Below are positions 8,605-16,138 of a stretch of 64,000 bases of DNA, in pieces. Position numbers and translations under genes: made by a program. This DNA comes from an uncultured Sphingopyxis sp. (GTDB lineage Bacteria; Pseudomonadota; Alphaproteobacteria; Sphingomonadales; Sphingomonadaceae), in contig CALMYE010000278.1 in the NCBI GenBank assembly GCA_937873425.1, forward strand, positions 1 through 64,000. The letters run 5' to 3'. Below the pieces are notes generated by a model. That model saw only the letters and a list, made by a program, of their open reading frames with translations. It was not told where the DNA came from and ran no database searches. Within the stretch, counting starts at the first letter, position 1. Every line of letters begins with the position of its first letter.

Positions 8605-9323
8605 CCGGAGTCAAGGTCGAGACTCACGCGCTGTGCGATCAGTGTGGCGGGTGCAATGATCGACCGCACGGCGGCGGGGAGCATGTCGAAATGATCGATG
8701 TGCAAATCCGCGCCAAGCTGGCTGGCGCACACGTCGGAAAATCCGAAGCCGACAGCAATCGACGGCATCGCCGCGGCTCTCGCTGTCGCTACATCGACCG
8801 CCGAATCTCCAACATAGATGGCCTTGGCCCCTTTGGCCTGCGTAATTGCGGTGAGCAACGGGAGTGGATCGGGTTTTCGAACAGGCAATGTGTCGCCACC
8901 GATAATAGCGTCGAACACACCAGCCCAGCCGAGCGCTTCGACCAGATGGTTCGCAAGTCCCTCCGGCTTATTGGTGCAAATCGCGAGCCTGAAGCCCTCG
9001 ATCCGCAACTCTTCGAGCGCGAGTTCCAGTCCCGGATAGGGTGCCGAAAACGTACAAATATTGTCGGCATAGTGTTCCAAGAATACGGGAATGGCTCGTG
9101 CGATCAGTTCCTCCGGCGCATCTCCGTTAAGCGTCAGTCCTGCATCCAGCAGCGCGCGCGCGCCGTGGCCGGCAAGGGGGCGCACGAGCATCGGCTCGAC
9201 AGTAGGCCGGCCAAGGACTTCCAGCGAATGATTGAGCGCAGCAATGAGATCGGGAGCCGTGTCGACAAGCGTCCCGTCAAGGTCAAATACTATTGTATCA
9301 ATTTTCGGGCCCCGCATTGCCAT
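8583..9323 (-). CDS. HAD-family phosphatase, Gph/MupP type
   Basis: A 246-residue haloacid-dehalogenase-type phosphatase. Motif I is FDLDGTLVDTAPDLIAALNH, motif II the threonine of AICTNKPEGLA, motif III the lysine of RKPDPLPLL and motif IV VGDSAVDVATAR. This is the phosphoglycolate phosphatase subfamily. MupP, the MurNAc-6-phosphate phosphatase of murein recycling, belongs to the same subfamily, and the position tail-to-tail with anmK makes that role possible. With MurQ also present, either use of MurNAc-6-P is conceivable. The start at 9323 (MAMRGPK) is chosen over 9389 because homology begins there. Confidence 0.8.
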   Translation of the reverse strand: MAMRGPKIDTIVFDLDGTLVDTAPDLIAALNHSLEVLGRPTVEPMLVRPLAGHGARALLDAGLTLNGDAPEELIARAIPVFLEHYADNICTFSAPYPGLELALEELRIEGFRLAICTNKPEGLANHLVEALGWAGVFDAIIGGDTLPVRKPDPLPLLTAITQAKGAKAIYVGDSAVDVATARAAAMPSIAVGFGFSDVCASQLGADLHIDHFDMLPAAVRSIIAPATLIAQRVSLDLDSGQATVAV

Positions 9324-9477
9324 GCTGATGCCCGGCCCCAGATCGCAATACAAGGGCCAATTATGCGACCCGCCTTCCATTCCGGCCATTCTGGCGCATC
9401 GAATCTATCCCGGGGCGCGACCATCGCGGCCCGCTCGATGTCGCCGCTTTTCCGTCGGATTGCGCTGCTACCAAAAT

Positions 9478-9494
9478 TGGTTACAATCTGGTAT
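9478..9494 (+). promoter_or_regulatory. Candidate NagR box between HAD phosphatase and Ubl gene
   Basis: TGGTTA-CAATC-TGGTAT with the 11-base period, lying between the divergent phosphatase (start 9323) and the ubiquitin-like gene (start 9556). A short inverted repeat ACCAA-AA-TTGGT overlaps its left half. It could serve either gene; the phosphatase fits the amino-sugar theme better. Confidence 0.4.
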
Positions 9495-9555
9495 TAGATG
9501 CATCGGATCGACGGGCGAAAGCAGTCGAACGGCGCGACGGAACGGAGGATTCTGA

Positions 9556-9792
9556 ATGCCGTCTGAAACAACATATCGAATTTACATCAACAACCGCCCG
9601 CACGACATCTCGCGCGCGCCGCTTCCCGCCGCGCAAGTCGCCGCAATGGCCGGGGTCCCGCTGGACAACGTCGTGATCGAACTTGAGACGCCAGCCGGAC
9701 TGAAAGAAGTCGCCCTCGACGGGACATTGGCCGCGGCCGACGGGTTGAGTTTTCTCGTGACACGCCAATTCATCATGGGCGGCGCGGCATGA
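9556..9792 (+). CDS. Ubiquitin-like (multiubiquitin/sulfur-carrier type) small protein
   Basis: A 78-residue beta-grasp-like protein. The pattern YRIYINNRPHDI, then AAQVAAMAGVP, then FLVTRQFIMGGAA resembles the bacterial multiubiquitin domain, here as a single copy. The C-terminus ends Gly-Gly-Ala-Ala, so removal of two residues would expose the diglycine needed for activation by an E1-like enzyme. The next gene, coupled through ATGA, encodes a JAB-type peptidase, the enzyme that does such trimming in comparable systems. It could be a protein modifier or a sulfur carrier such as QbsE. No E1 is left in the window. Confidence 0.65.
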   Translation: MPSETTYRIYINNRPHDISRAPLPAAQVAAMAGVPLDNVVIELETPAGLKEVALDGTLAAADGLSFLVTRQFIMGGAA

Positions 9793-10110
9793 CAAATGCG
9801 AACGGCGGCGCGCTGCTGCGCCTTGCACAACCCGAGCTCGGAAGGTTGATCGCGACCGTTCTAGATGCGCCCGATCCCTTGGAGGGCGGCGCATTCGCCT
9901 TGTTCGGCATGCGCGAAACGGCGACGTCAATGGTTTTCACACTTGCTGAATTAATCACTCCGGAGGCCGGCGAGATCGGTTGGGGGGAAGGCAATGTTCG
10001 AATCAACCATCCCTATTTGCGGCGTGTTGCGAAGCTCGCGCAAACCAGGCAACTCGCGGTCGGCTTCGTCCACTCCCATCCGCGGGCCCTGCCGCCTCGG
10101 CCGAGCAAGG
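9789..10110 (+). pseudogene. JAB/MPN-domain protease, truncated by IS element
   Basis: The native frame encodes about 107 residues of a JAB (JAMM) peptidase: an MRET-TSMVFTLAELITP segment, a WGEG-NVRINHPYL segment, then VGFVHSHPRALPPRPSK, where the two histidines of HSH are metal ligands. The sequence enters the IS3-type element at 10111, just where the distal aspartate of the motif should follow. The frame continues into the IS to a stop at 10154. Without the aspartate and the rest of the fold it is unlikely to be active. It is coupled to the ubiquitin-like gene by ATGA. Confidence 0.7.
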
Positions 10111-10137
10111 TGTCCGTCGTCAGAACATTTGGCACAG
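10111..10137 (+). repeat. IS left terminal inverted repeat
   Basis: Begins TGTCCGTCGTCAG and ends TTTGGCACAG. Aligned without gaps to the reverse complement of 11607-11633 (begins TGTTCCCCGTCAG, ends CATGGCACAG), it matches at about 20 of 27 positions, with CGTCAG and TGGCACAG blocks fully conserved. Confidence 0.65.
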
Positions 10138-10184
10138 GCCGTGGCGTAAATTAGCGGAGTGCAGGCCTCGTCTGTGGGTGGATA

Positions 10185-11165
10185 TTATGCGGCGAGCTTT
10201 CGGTGTTGCAAGCGCCGATGCTCGATGGTCTGTTGCTTGATCCTTTCGCGCTGTTTGATGATGGCTGGCGCCCTGCCGAAGTAGGCGTCGGCGGGGGTCA
10301 CGTTGTTCAGGCTCTCATGGTAGCGCTGGTGGTTGTAGTGATCGACGAAGGCCTCGATCTGGGCTTCGAGGTCGCCGGGCAGGAAGTAATTTTCCAGCAG
10401 GATGCGGTTTTTCAGAGTCTGGTGCCAGCGTTCGATCTTGCCCTGGGTTTGCGGATGCATCGGAGCACCGCGCACATGGCTCATTTTATTGGCCTCGATA
10501 TACTCGGCCAACTCGCCGGCGATGTAGCTGGGGCCGTTATCGCTGAGCAGCCGGGGCTTGTGCAGCACCGTGGCGCTGTCGCAACCCGAGGCCATGAGGG
10601 CCAGGTCCAGCGTCTCGGTCACATCGTCGGCCCGCATGTTGGTGCACAACTTCCAGGCGATGATGTAGCGCGAGAAGTCGTCGAGCACGGTCGACAGGTA
10701 CATCCAGCCCCATCCGATGATTTTGAAGTAGGTAAAATCAGTCTGCCACATCTCGTTCGGCCGGGTGGTTTTGGTGTGGAACTGATCGGCGGCCTTGATC
10801 ACGACATAGGCCGGGCTGGTGATCAGATCATGGGCCTTCAACAGGCGGTAAACCGTGGCTTCCGAGACGAAGTAGCGCTTCTCGTCGGTGAAGCGCACCG
10901 CCAGCTCTCGCGGTGACAGCTCGCTGTAATCCAGCGCGAGTTCGATGATCTGGTCCTGGATGTCGTCGCCGATACGGTTCCACACCCGGCTTGGCGCTGA
11001 CGGCCGATCCTCCAACGCCTCCGGCCCGCCTTCGAGGTAGCGGTCGTACCAGCGATAGAACGTCCGGCGGGCGATGCCGAGCTGGTCCAGCGTACGCTTG
11101 GCGGGTAGGTGCGACTGCTCGACGATCCGGATGATCTCGAGTTTTTCGGATGCGGGATACCTCAT
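10185..11165 (-). CDS. IS3-family transposase OrfB (DDE integrase)
   Basis: A 326-residue transposase catalytic subunit. An N-terminal helix-turn-helix (KLEIIRIVEQSHLPAKRTLD, then RRTFYRWYDRYL) precedes an rve integrase core with the DDE residues in MWQTDFTYFKI, LLSDNGPSY and QGKIERWHQTLK. The start ATG at 11163-11165 overlaps the OrfA stop as ATGA, so coupled re-initiation rather than a long frameshift fusion is likely. All catalytic residues are present. Confidence 0.9.
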   Translation of the reverse strand: MRYPASEKLEIIRIVEQSHLPAKRTLDQLGIARRTFYRWYDRYLEGGPEALEDRPSAPSRVWNRIGDDIQDQIIELALDYSELSPRELAVRFTDEKRYFVSEATVYRLLKAHDLITSPAYVVIKAADQFHTKTTRPNEMWQTDFTYFKIIGWGWMYLSTVLDDFSRYIIAWKLCTNMRADDVTETLDLALMASGCDSATVLHKPRLLSDNGPSYIAGELAEYIEANKMSHVRGAPMHPQTQGKIERWHQTLKNRILLENYFLPGDLEAQIEAFVDHYNHQRYHESLNNVTPADAYFGRAPAIIKQRERIKQQTIEHRRLQHRKLAA

Positions 11166-11548
11166 TCGTCGTCGCCCCCATCCGCAATCATGCTTTTTTT
11201 GAGCAGACGGTTTTCGAGTGTCAGGTCGGCCACGCATTCCTTCAGAGCACGGGCTTCGCGGCGCAGATCCTGAACCTCGCCGGTGGTTGCGGCGCGGGCG
11301 GTGTCGCCGGCCAGACGGCGCTTACCCGCTTCCATGAACTCTTTCGACCAGGTGTAATAAAGGCTCTGGGCGATGCCTTCCTTGCGGCACAGCTCGGCGA
11401 TGCTGTCCTCGCCGCGCAGCCCATCGAGAACGATGCGGATCTTGTCTTCAGCCGAGAAGTGGCGACGGGTCTGACGCCGAATATCCTTCACCACCCGCTC
11501 AGCAGGGGCCTTTGCCGGCGATTTTTTCAAGGAGGGTTGGGGCTTCAT
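11162..11548 (-). CDS. IS3-family transposase OrfA (helix-turn-helix subunit)
   Basis: A 128-residue protein with the IS3 OrfA pattern: RRHFSAEDKIRIVLDGLRGE, the helix-turn-helix SIAELCRKEGIAQSLYYTWS, and a leucine-rich coiled coil near the C-terminus (ALKECVADLTLENRLLKKSM). The start at 11548 follows AAGGAACG; an in-frame ATG at 11581 lies inside the upstream inverted repeat and is less likely. It binds the IS ends with OrfB. Confidence 0.85.
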   Translation of the reverse strand: MKPQPSLKKSPAKAPAERVVKDIRRQTRRHFSAEDKIRIVLDGLRGEDSIAELCRKEGIAQSLYYTWSKEFMEAGKRRLAGDTARAATTGEVQDLRREARALKECVADLTLENRLLKKSMIADGGDDE

Positions 11549-11589
11549 CTTCGTTCCTTCGTCACTACGACGAAGCCCCAACCCTCCTT
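11529..11589 (-). repeat. 18-bp perfect inverted repeat around OrfA start
   Basis: The arms at 11529-11546 and 11572-11589 are perfectly complementary (AAGGAGGGTTGGGGCTTC and its complement), with a 25-base loop that holds the ribosome-binding site and most of the OrfA start codon; the last base of the ATG is in the arm. A transcript entering the IS from outside would fold this region and hide the OrfA start. Such anti-read-through hairpins are known from other insertion sequences; the role here is inferred. Confidence 0.6.
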
Positions 11590-11606
11590 AAATCACAACC
11601 TCAAAT

Positions 11607-11633
11607 CTGTGCCATGGGTGCTGACGGGGAACA
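11607..11633 (-). repeat. IS right terminal inverted repeat
   Basis: Partner of the repeat at 10111-10137. Its last base supplies the A of a fortuitous ATG (11633-11635) in frame with the truncated SufS-like gene. Confidence 0.65.
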
Positions 11634-12460
11634 TGCTTCGGGAGCGGCACGGCATCGTCTTGCGCTGGGTCGATCCCGACGCCTTCGGCAATCTCGATCC
11701 CACCGCCTTCGCCGACGCGATCACGCCTCGCACGCGGCTCGTGGCGGTCACACACATGTCGAATGTTTTCGGGGTATTGACACCGCTCGAGGCAATTGTT
11801 CGGCTTGCCCATGAAAAGGGCGTTCCTGTGCTCGCAGATGGAACCCAGGCCGTGGTACATCACGCAATCGACGTTTCGGCGCTCGACGTCGATTTCTATG
11901 CGCTCACCGGTCACAAGCTTTATGGGCCGACGGGTATCGGGGCTCTCTATGCCAAGCCCGGCTGGCTCGAACGCATGCCACCGATGCTCGGCGGCGGCGA
12001 GATGGTCGCAACCTTCGGCCGCGATCACGTCGAATATGCTGCCGCGCCGCACAAGTTCGAGGCCGGGACGCCGCCAATTCTGGAAGCGATCGGACTTGTC
12101 GCCGCCCTCGACTATGTCGAGGGCGTGGGGCGTACGACTATCGCTACCCACGAGGCAGCGCTTGGTCGCCACGCGCGGGCTCGATTCGCGGCTATTCCAA
12201 ACATCACCGTCTTCGGCGATGCCGAAAAGCCCGGTCCAATTCTGACGTTCGCCTCTGCCGGCGCCCATGCGAACGATATAGCGGCGATCCTGGACGCCAA
12301 GGGTATCTGCGTCCGTGCCGGCGCGCACTGCACTCAACCGCTCCATCAAATGCTAGGCTTCAGTTCGACCTGCCGCGCATCGTTCGCCATGTACAGCACG
12401 CTGGATGAAGTCGACGCTCTTGCCGATGCAGTGGAAGAGGCGTTGGCAATCCTAAAGTGA
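11633..12460 (+). pseudogene. SufS-type cysteine desulfurase, N-terminally truncated
   Basis: About 275 residues of a group II cysteine desulfurase (class V aminotransferase fold). Present are the PLP-site region VLADGTQAVVHH, the PLP lysine in ALTGHKLYGPTGIG, the RFEAGTPP-like KFEAGTPPILE, and the active-site cysteine in VRAGAHCTQPLH. Compared with full SufS, roughly the first 130-150 residues are missing; they were removed at the IS boundary. An ATG is created at the junction but lacks a ribosome-binding site. Before damage it may have supplied sulfur to the ubiquitin-like carrier at 9556. Confidence 0.75.
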
Positions 12461-12484
12461 GGTCGGCCGCCTGGAGGGTGCTCG

Positions 12485-13615
12485 CTACTCGCCGCCGATC
12501 CAGGTCCGGACGATCTCAATGTCTTCGGAGAGGTGCACGATATCTGCGCGCGCGCGCGGCGCGAGGCATCCATAGGTGCCGGTCAGCCCCAGCAAAGCCG
12601 CCGGCGTCGCGCTCGCCATCTTGCAAGCGTCCGCAAGTTCGACGTGCATGTTCGAAACAGCGTTCCGAATGGCCCGAGCCATGTCGAGGTCGGAGCCGGC
12701 CAAGGTTCCGTCAGCCGAGCGCAGTGCACCTTCGTTGCGAAAAATCTCGGTCTCGCCAAGGAAGAATGTATCGATATCGGTGCCGACCGTCGGCATGGAG
12801 TCCGTTACGAGCATCAATTCGTCGGGACCCTTCGCGCGGAAAGCGGCCCGCAGCGCGGTCGGATGAACATGGTGGCCATCGACTATCACGCCACAAATCA
12901 GCGGGGACGCCAATCCAGCCCCTGCGACTCCTGGCGTCCGGCTAGCTAACGGGGGCATAGCGTTGAACAAATGGGTGATTGCCCGAAGCCCTTCGCTGAT
13001 TGCGCGATCCATATCCTCGCTTGTTGCCAGCGTGTGTCCGGCAGAGACAATGACGCCCCGAGCCGTCAATTCGGCGATCAGGCCGGTAGCGACCATTTCG
13101 GGCGCGAGGGTCACAAGTGTTTTTCCTGCACCTAGCGAGGAAAGCAGATTCACGGCCCGCTCATCCATCTTGCGGATTTTCGATGCGTCGTGAATGCCTT
13201 TCTTTTCAATGTTCAGAAAGGGGCCTTCAATATGGATTCCCAGAACGCCGGGGGTCCCGATCGCGATAGCGTCACGTACTGCGGCTATCCCGCGCTCAAT
13301 CACGTCGAAATCATCACTGATGAGGGTAGGAAGCAAGGCCGTGGTCCCGAATGCCCTGTGTGCCTCGGTGATCGCCCTAATCCCGTCGATCGTCGGGGAT
13401 TCGTTGAACAATACGCCGCCACCCCCGTTCACTTGCGTATCGATAAAACCGGGAACGAGCATGCCGCCGTCCAAGCGAACTGGATCAAAGTCGGTCGGGA
13501 CGCCGCTATCGGGTACGATGTCGACGATCGCCGATCGCTCGATCAGCAATGCGTGATCTGATCGCCATCCCCTTTCCGAGAGGATTCGCGCGCCGATCAA
13601 AGCCTTTCTAGTCAT
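12485..13615 (-). CDS. nagA: N-acetylglucosamine-6-phosphate deacetylase
   Basis: This 376-residue amidohydrolase removes acetate from GlcNAc-6-P to give GlcN-6-P. The motifs appear in order: MLVPGFIDTQVNGGGG, GIHIEGPFLN, VSAGHTLATSED, ITHLFNAMPPL, VDGHHVHP and LVTDSMPTVG, giving the metal-binding glutamate and histidines and the catalytic aspartate. The length is typical. Its start overlaps the stop of the SIS-family deaminase gene by ATGA, so the two enzymes of consecutive steps are co-translated. Confidence 0.95.
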   Translation of the reverse strand: MTRKALIGARILSERGWRSDHALLIERSAIVDIVPDSGVPTDFDPVRLDGGMLVPGFIDTQVNGGGGVLFNESPTIDGIRAITEAHRAFGTTALLPTLISDDFDVIERGIAAVRDAIAIGTPGVLGIHIEGPFLNIEKKGIHDASKIRKMDERAVNLLSSLGAGKTLVTLAPEMVATGLIAELTARGVIVSAGHTLATSEDMDRAISEGLRAITHLFNAMPPLASRTPGVAGAGLASPLICGVIVDGHHVHPTALRAAFRAKGPDELMLVTDSMPTVGTDIDTFFLGETEIFRNEGALRSADGTLAGSDLDMARAIRNAVSNMHVELADACKMASATPAALLGLTGTYGCLAPRARADIVHLSEDIEIVRTWIGGE

Positions 13616-14658
13616 ATTGTTTCGGTAACCTTCCTGAGCAACGGCGGCCTGTCGGGATCAAGTCCTCGTTCAATCGCAAGAGCGTTGGCAAGGCGGTAGT
13701 AGGACTGGATCATCGTGATAGGCGCGGTCACAGGATGCAGGCCTGCGACGACGGGAAGTTCGATGGCCCCATGTCCGACTGGTCCGGCCCCAGCCACGAT
13801 TGCCTCTTTTTCGAGGAACAGGCGAAGCAATGCGTCCATCCCCGCCCGGGCTTCATCGAGCGGCGGGAAGACCAGGATAGGGAAGTTGCGATCGATCACT
13901 GCCATCGGGCCGTGCGCGACCTCTGCCGTGCTGAAAGCCTCTGCATGAATTCCGCATGTTTCCTTGAACTTCAACGCCGCTTCGAGTGCGATCCCGAATG
14001 ACGGGCCGCGCCCGAGGACGAAGAGGCTGCGTGCCTGCGAGAAAGGTGCCAGAGCCTCGTCCCATGACACGGCCCAAGCTTGGCACAACTGATCCGGCAG
14101 GGCAGCAATGACGGGGTCGAGGGCTTGTCCGCCGGCGCATTCGGATATGATCTGGGCGAAGGCCGAAAGCGTCGCAATGAAGCTTTTGGTTGCTGCGACG
14201 CTTCGCTCCGGTCCCGCGCGGAGCGGTATGACGATGTCGGCGAGAGGTACGAGCGGTGCGCTTTCGTCGTTGACCATCGCGATGACGATCGCCCCGGCCT
14301 CTCGCGCCACCTCGGCGGACGCAAGCAGATCGGGGCTCTTACCCGACTGCGACACGACGATAAACGGCTGCCCCGCCATGTGCTCCATCGGTACGCGGTA
14401 TACCGAACCCATCGATGGCGGGTGTGACGATACCGTCTTGCGAAGATGTGCCTCGAACAGGAATTTCCCATAGGCGGCAGCGTGATCCGAACTGCCGCGG
14501 GCGCAGGTGAAAATCGTGTGCGTTGCGGGGCGCAGTATCAGCTTCGCCAGTTCCTTCGCCAAGACAGCATTGTCCGACAACTGCTTGGCCACGATCTGGC
14601 CAGCCTCGCTGGCCTCGGAAAACATCAGGGTGGAGGTGGGGTGACGGGCTGCGTTCAT
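13612..14658 (-). CDS. SIS-domain glucosamine-6-phosphate deaminase (NagB-II type)
   Basis: A 348-residue protein with two SIS domains resembling the isomerase half of GlmS. The first has FTCARGSSDHAAAYGK and VVSQSGKSPDLL, the second LGRGPSFGIALEAALKFKET and AEAFSTAEVAHGP. Such stand-alone GlmS-like proteins in nag operons replace NagB and convert GlcN-6-P to fructose-6-P and ammonia. No glutaminase domain is present, which agrees. The start at 14658 (MNAARHPTS) is chosen over 14814 because homology begins there and a regulatory box lies immediately upstream. Confidence 0.9.
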   Translation of the reverse strand: MNAARHPTSTLMFSEASEAGQIVAKQLSDNAVLAKELAKLILRPATHTIFTCARGSSDHAAAYGKFLFEAHLRKTVSSHPPSMGSVYRVPMEHMAGQPFIVVSQSGKSPDLLASAEVAREAGAIVIAMVNDESAPLVPLADIVIPLRAGPERSVAATKSFIATLSAFAQIISECAGGQALDPVIAALPDQLCQAWAVSWDEALAPFSQARSLFVLGRGPSFGIALEAALKFKETCGIHAEAFSTAEVAHGPMAVIDRNFPILVFPPLDEARAGMDALLRLFLEKEAIVAGAGPVGHGAIELPVVAGLHPVTAPITMIQSYYRLANALAIERGLDPDRPPLLRKVTETI

Positions 14659-14662
14659 TATA

Positions 14663-14679
14663 ATACCTGTATAATACCA
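14663..14679 (-). promoter_or_regulatory. NagR box immediately upstream of deaminase gene
   Basis: On the minus strand TGGTAT-TATAC-AGGTAT, 11-base period, ending four bases before the deaminase start. It lies where the ribosome-binding site should be, so bound protein would block transcription across the start. It is also 37 bases upstream of the divergent D-lactate dehydrogenase gene and could control both. Confidence 0.55.
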
Positions 14680-14715
14680 GTTTACCTTGATCCGCAAGGC
14701 AGATATATTCGCGGC

Positions 14716-16086
14716 ATGACCCATCTGCGCGACATGCTTTCGAATTTCCTTGGCGACCGACTGATCACCGCTGAAACCGCGCGCGTCGCCTATACGCAAA
14801 CCGAGGGTCACCATCCGGGCGAACTTCCGGCACTGGTGGCACAGCCCGTGTCGATCGAGGAGGTTCGCCAGCTAGTTCGCGCAGCTGCCGCGCAGGGCGT
14901 CCCGATCGTGGGTTATGGTGCCGGCACTTCTCTCGAGGGGAACGCGGCCGCCGTCACATCGGACACGCTCGTCGTAGATTTTTCGCGCATGAACGAGATA
15001 GTCGAGATTTCCCCGGAAGATCTACTTGTCGTGGTTCAGCCGGGCGTAACGCGCGAACAGCTCAACGAGGAGCTGCGCACCACAGGTCTCTTTTTTCCGG
15101 TCGATCCCGGGGCGAACGCAACCATCGGCGGGATGATCGCAACCCGGGCGTCCGGAACGACGACTGTACGTTACGGCAACATGCGCGACAATCTGCTTGC
15201 CCTCAAGGTCGTTACGGCAACTGGCGATCTGATCCAGACGGGGACCCGGGCCCGCAAATCGGCGGCGGGCTACGACCTTACTCATCTCTTCGCCGGATCC
15301 GAAGGCACTTTGGGCCTAATCGTGGAGGCGACCCTGCGCCTTCATGGGCAACCCGAACAGATCGTTTCCGCAAGCTGGGATTTCGCCAGCATAGAGGGTG
15401 CGGTCGATACCGTGATTCAGACCATCCAATCTGGGATCGCCATCGCGCGCATGGAGCTTCTCGACACGCGCGCGATGATCGCGTGCAACCGCCAGAGCCA
15501 TCTCGGTCTCCCCGAATGTCCAACCCTCTTTCTGGAGTTCCACGGTTCCGGCGCCAGCATCTCCGAGCAATTGGAAATCGTTCGCGTTCTGGGAGATGCC
15601 AACGGCGGCGGGACACTCAGGTCCGCGACCGCGACGGAGGAACGGAACTTGCTATGGAAGGCGCGGCACCATCTGCTTTGGGCATCGCGGTCAATGGTTC
15701 CTGAGGCGCAAGCCTGGATCACCGACATTTGCGTCCCCATTTCGCGATTGGCCGAAGCCATTTCGCGTGCGGAAACGATGATCGAAGCATCGGGGCTGTT
15801 CGCTCCGATCCTGGGCCATGTCGGCGACGGGAATTTCCACGTCTTCTTCATTCTCCATCCCGACGACAAGCCCTCGTGGCAAAAGGCGGCGGTCATCAAC
15901 GATGCCATGATCGATCACGCGCTCTCGGTTGGCGGAACCTGCACGGGTGAACATGGGATCGGCTTGGGCAAGCGCGACTCCCTGCTGCGCGAGAACGGGA
16001 CGGCTTCCGTCGAGATCATGCGGCAACTCAAGCAGGCGCTCGATCCGGAGGGCATCTTCAATCCTGGCAAGATATTCGCAGCATGA
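14716..16086 (+). CDS. FAD-linked D-lactate dehydrogenase (GlcD/Dld family)
   Basis: A 456-residue flavoenzyme with an FAD-binding 4 domain (VGYGAGTSLEGNAAA, PGANATIGGMIATRASGTTT, AGSEGTLGLIVEATL) and a C-terminal FAD-oxidase domain (GHVGDGNFHVFF, GGTCTGEHGIGLGKR). It oxidises a D-2-hydroxyacid, most likely D-lactate, to pyruvate and passes electrons to a quinone or cytochrome. The context supports D-lactate: MurQ, encoded 1.2 kb away, releases D-lactate from MurNAc-6-P. The frame is open far upstream, but ATG 14716 fits the family length. Confidence 0.85.
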   Translation: MTHLRDMLSNFLGDRLITAETARVAYTQTEGHHPGELPALVAQPVSIEEVRQLVRAAAAQGVPIVGYGAGTSLEGNAAAVTSDTLVVDFSRMNEIVEISPEDLLVVVQPGVTREQLNEELRTTGLFFPVDPGANATIGGMIATRASGTTTVRYGNMRDNLLALKVVTATGDLIQTGTRARKSAAGYDLTHLFAGSEGTLGLIVEATLRLHGQPEQIVSASWDFASIEGAVDTVIQTIQSGIAIARMELLDTRAMIACNRQSHLGLPECPTLFLEFHGSGASISEQLEIVRVLGDANGGGTLRSATATEERNLLWKARHHLLWASRSMVPEAQAWITDICVPISRLAEAISRAETMIEASGLFAPILGHVGDGNFHVFFILHPDDKPSWQKAAVINDAMIDHALSVGGTCTGEHGIGLGKRDSLLRENGTASVEIMRQLKQALDPEGIFNPGKIFAA

Positions 16087-16138
16087 TGCCGAAAGCCGCC
16101 AGGCCCGCGACGACCACGCCGGCGTCATGCGGACCCGC

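Larger units (their letters stand above)
10111..11633 (-). mobile_element. IS3-family insertion sequence (about 1523 bp)
   Basis: Two transposase frames on the minus strand lie between imperfect terminal inverted repeats that start TGT and end ACA, matching at about 20 of 27 positions. The flanks (AGG on the left, TGC on the right) show no target duplication. The left flank is inside a JAB gene and the right flank inside an unrelated SufS-like gene, so the insertion was accompanied or followed by a deletion, or two copies recombined. The element itself looks intact. Confidence 0.85.

Noticed and set aside
8691..9497. 268-codon frame on the plus strand
   Set aside because: Antisense to the HAD phosphatase whose four motifs are intact.
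10203..10916. 237-codon frame inside the IS on the plus strand
   Set aside because: Antisense to the DDE transposase; no independent evidence.
10130..11614. Shorter IS boundaries at the TGGCACAG octamers
   Set aside because: The inverted similarity continues 19 bases further out on both sides to TGT...ACA, so the wider boundaries 10111-11633 are preferred.
11150..11632. N-terminal extension of the SufS-like frame into the IS
   Set aside because: The open frame is antisense to transposase OrfA and lacks desulfurase homology; homology starts only after the IS end.
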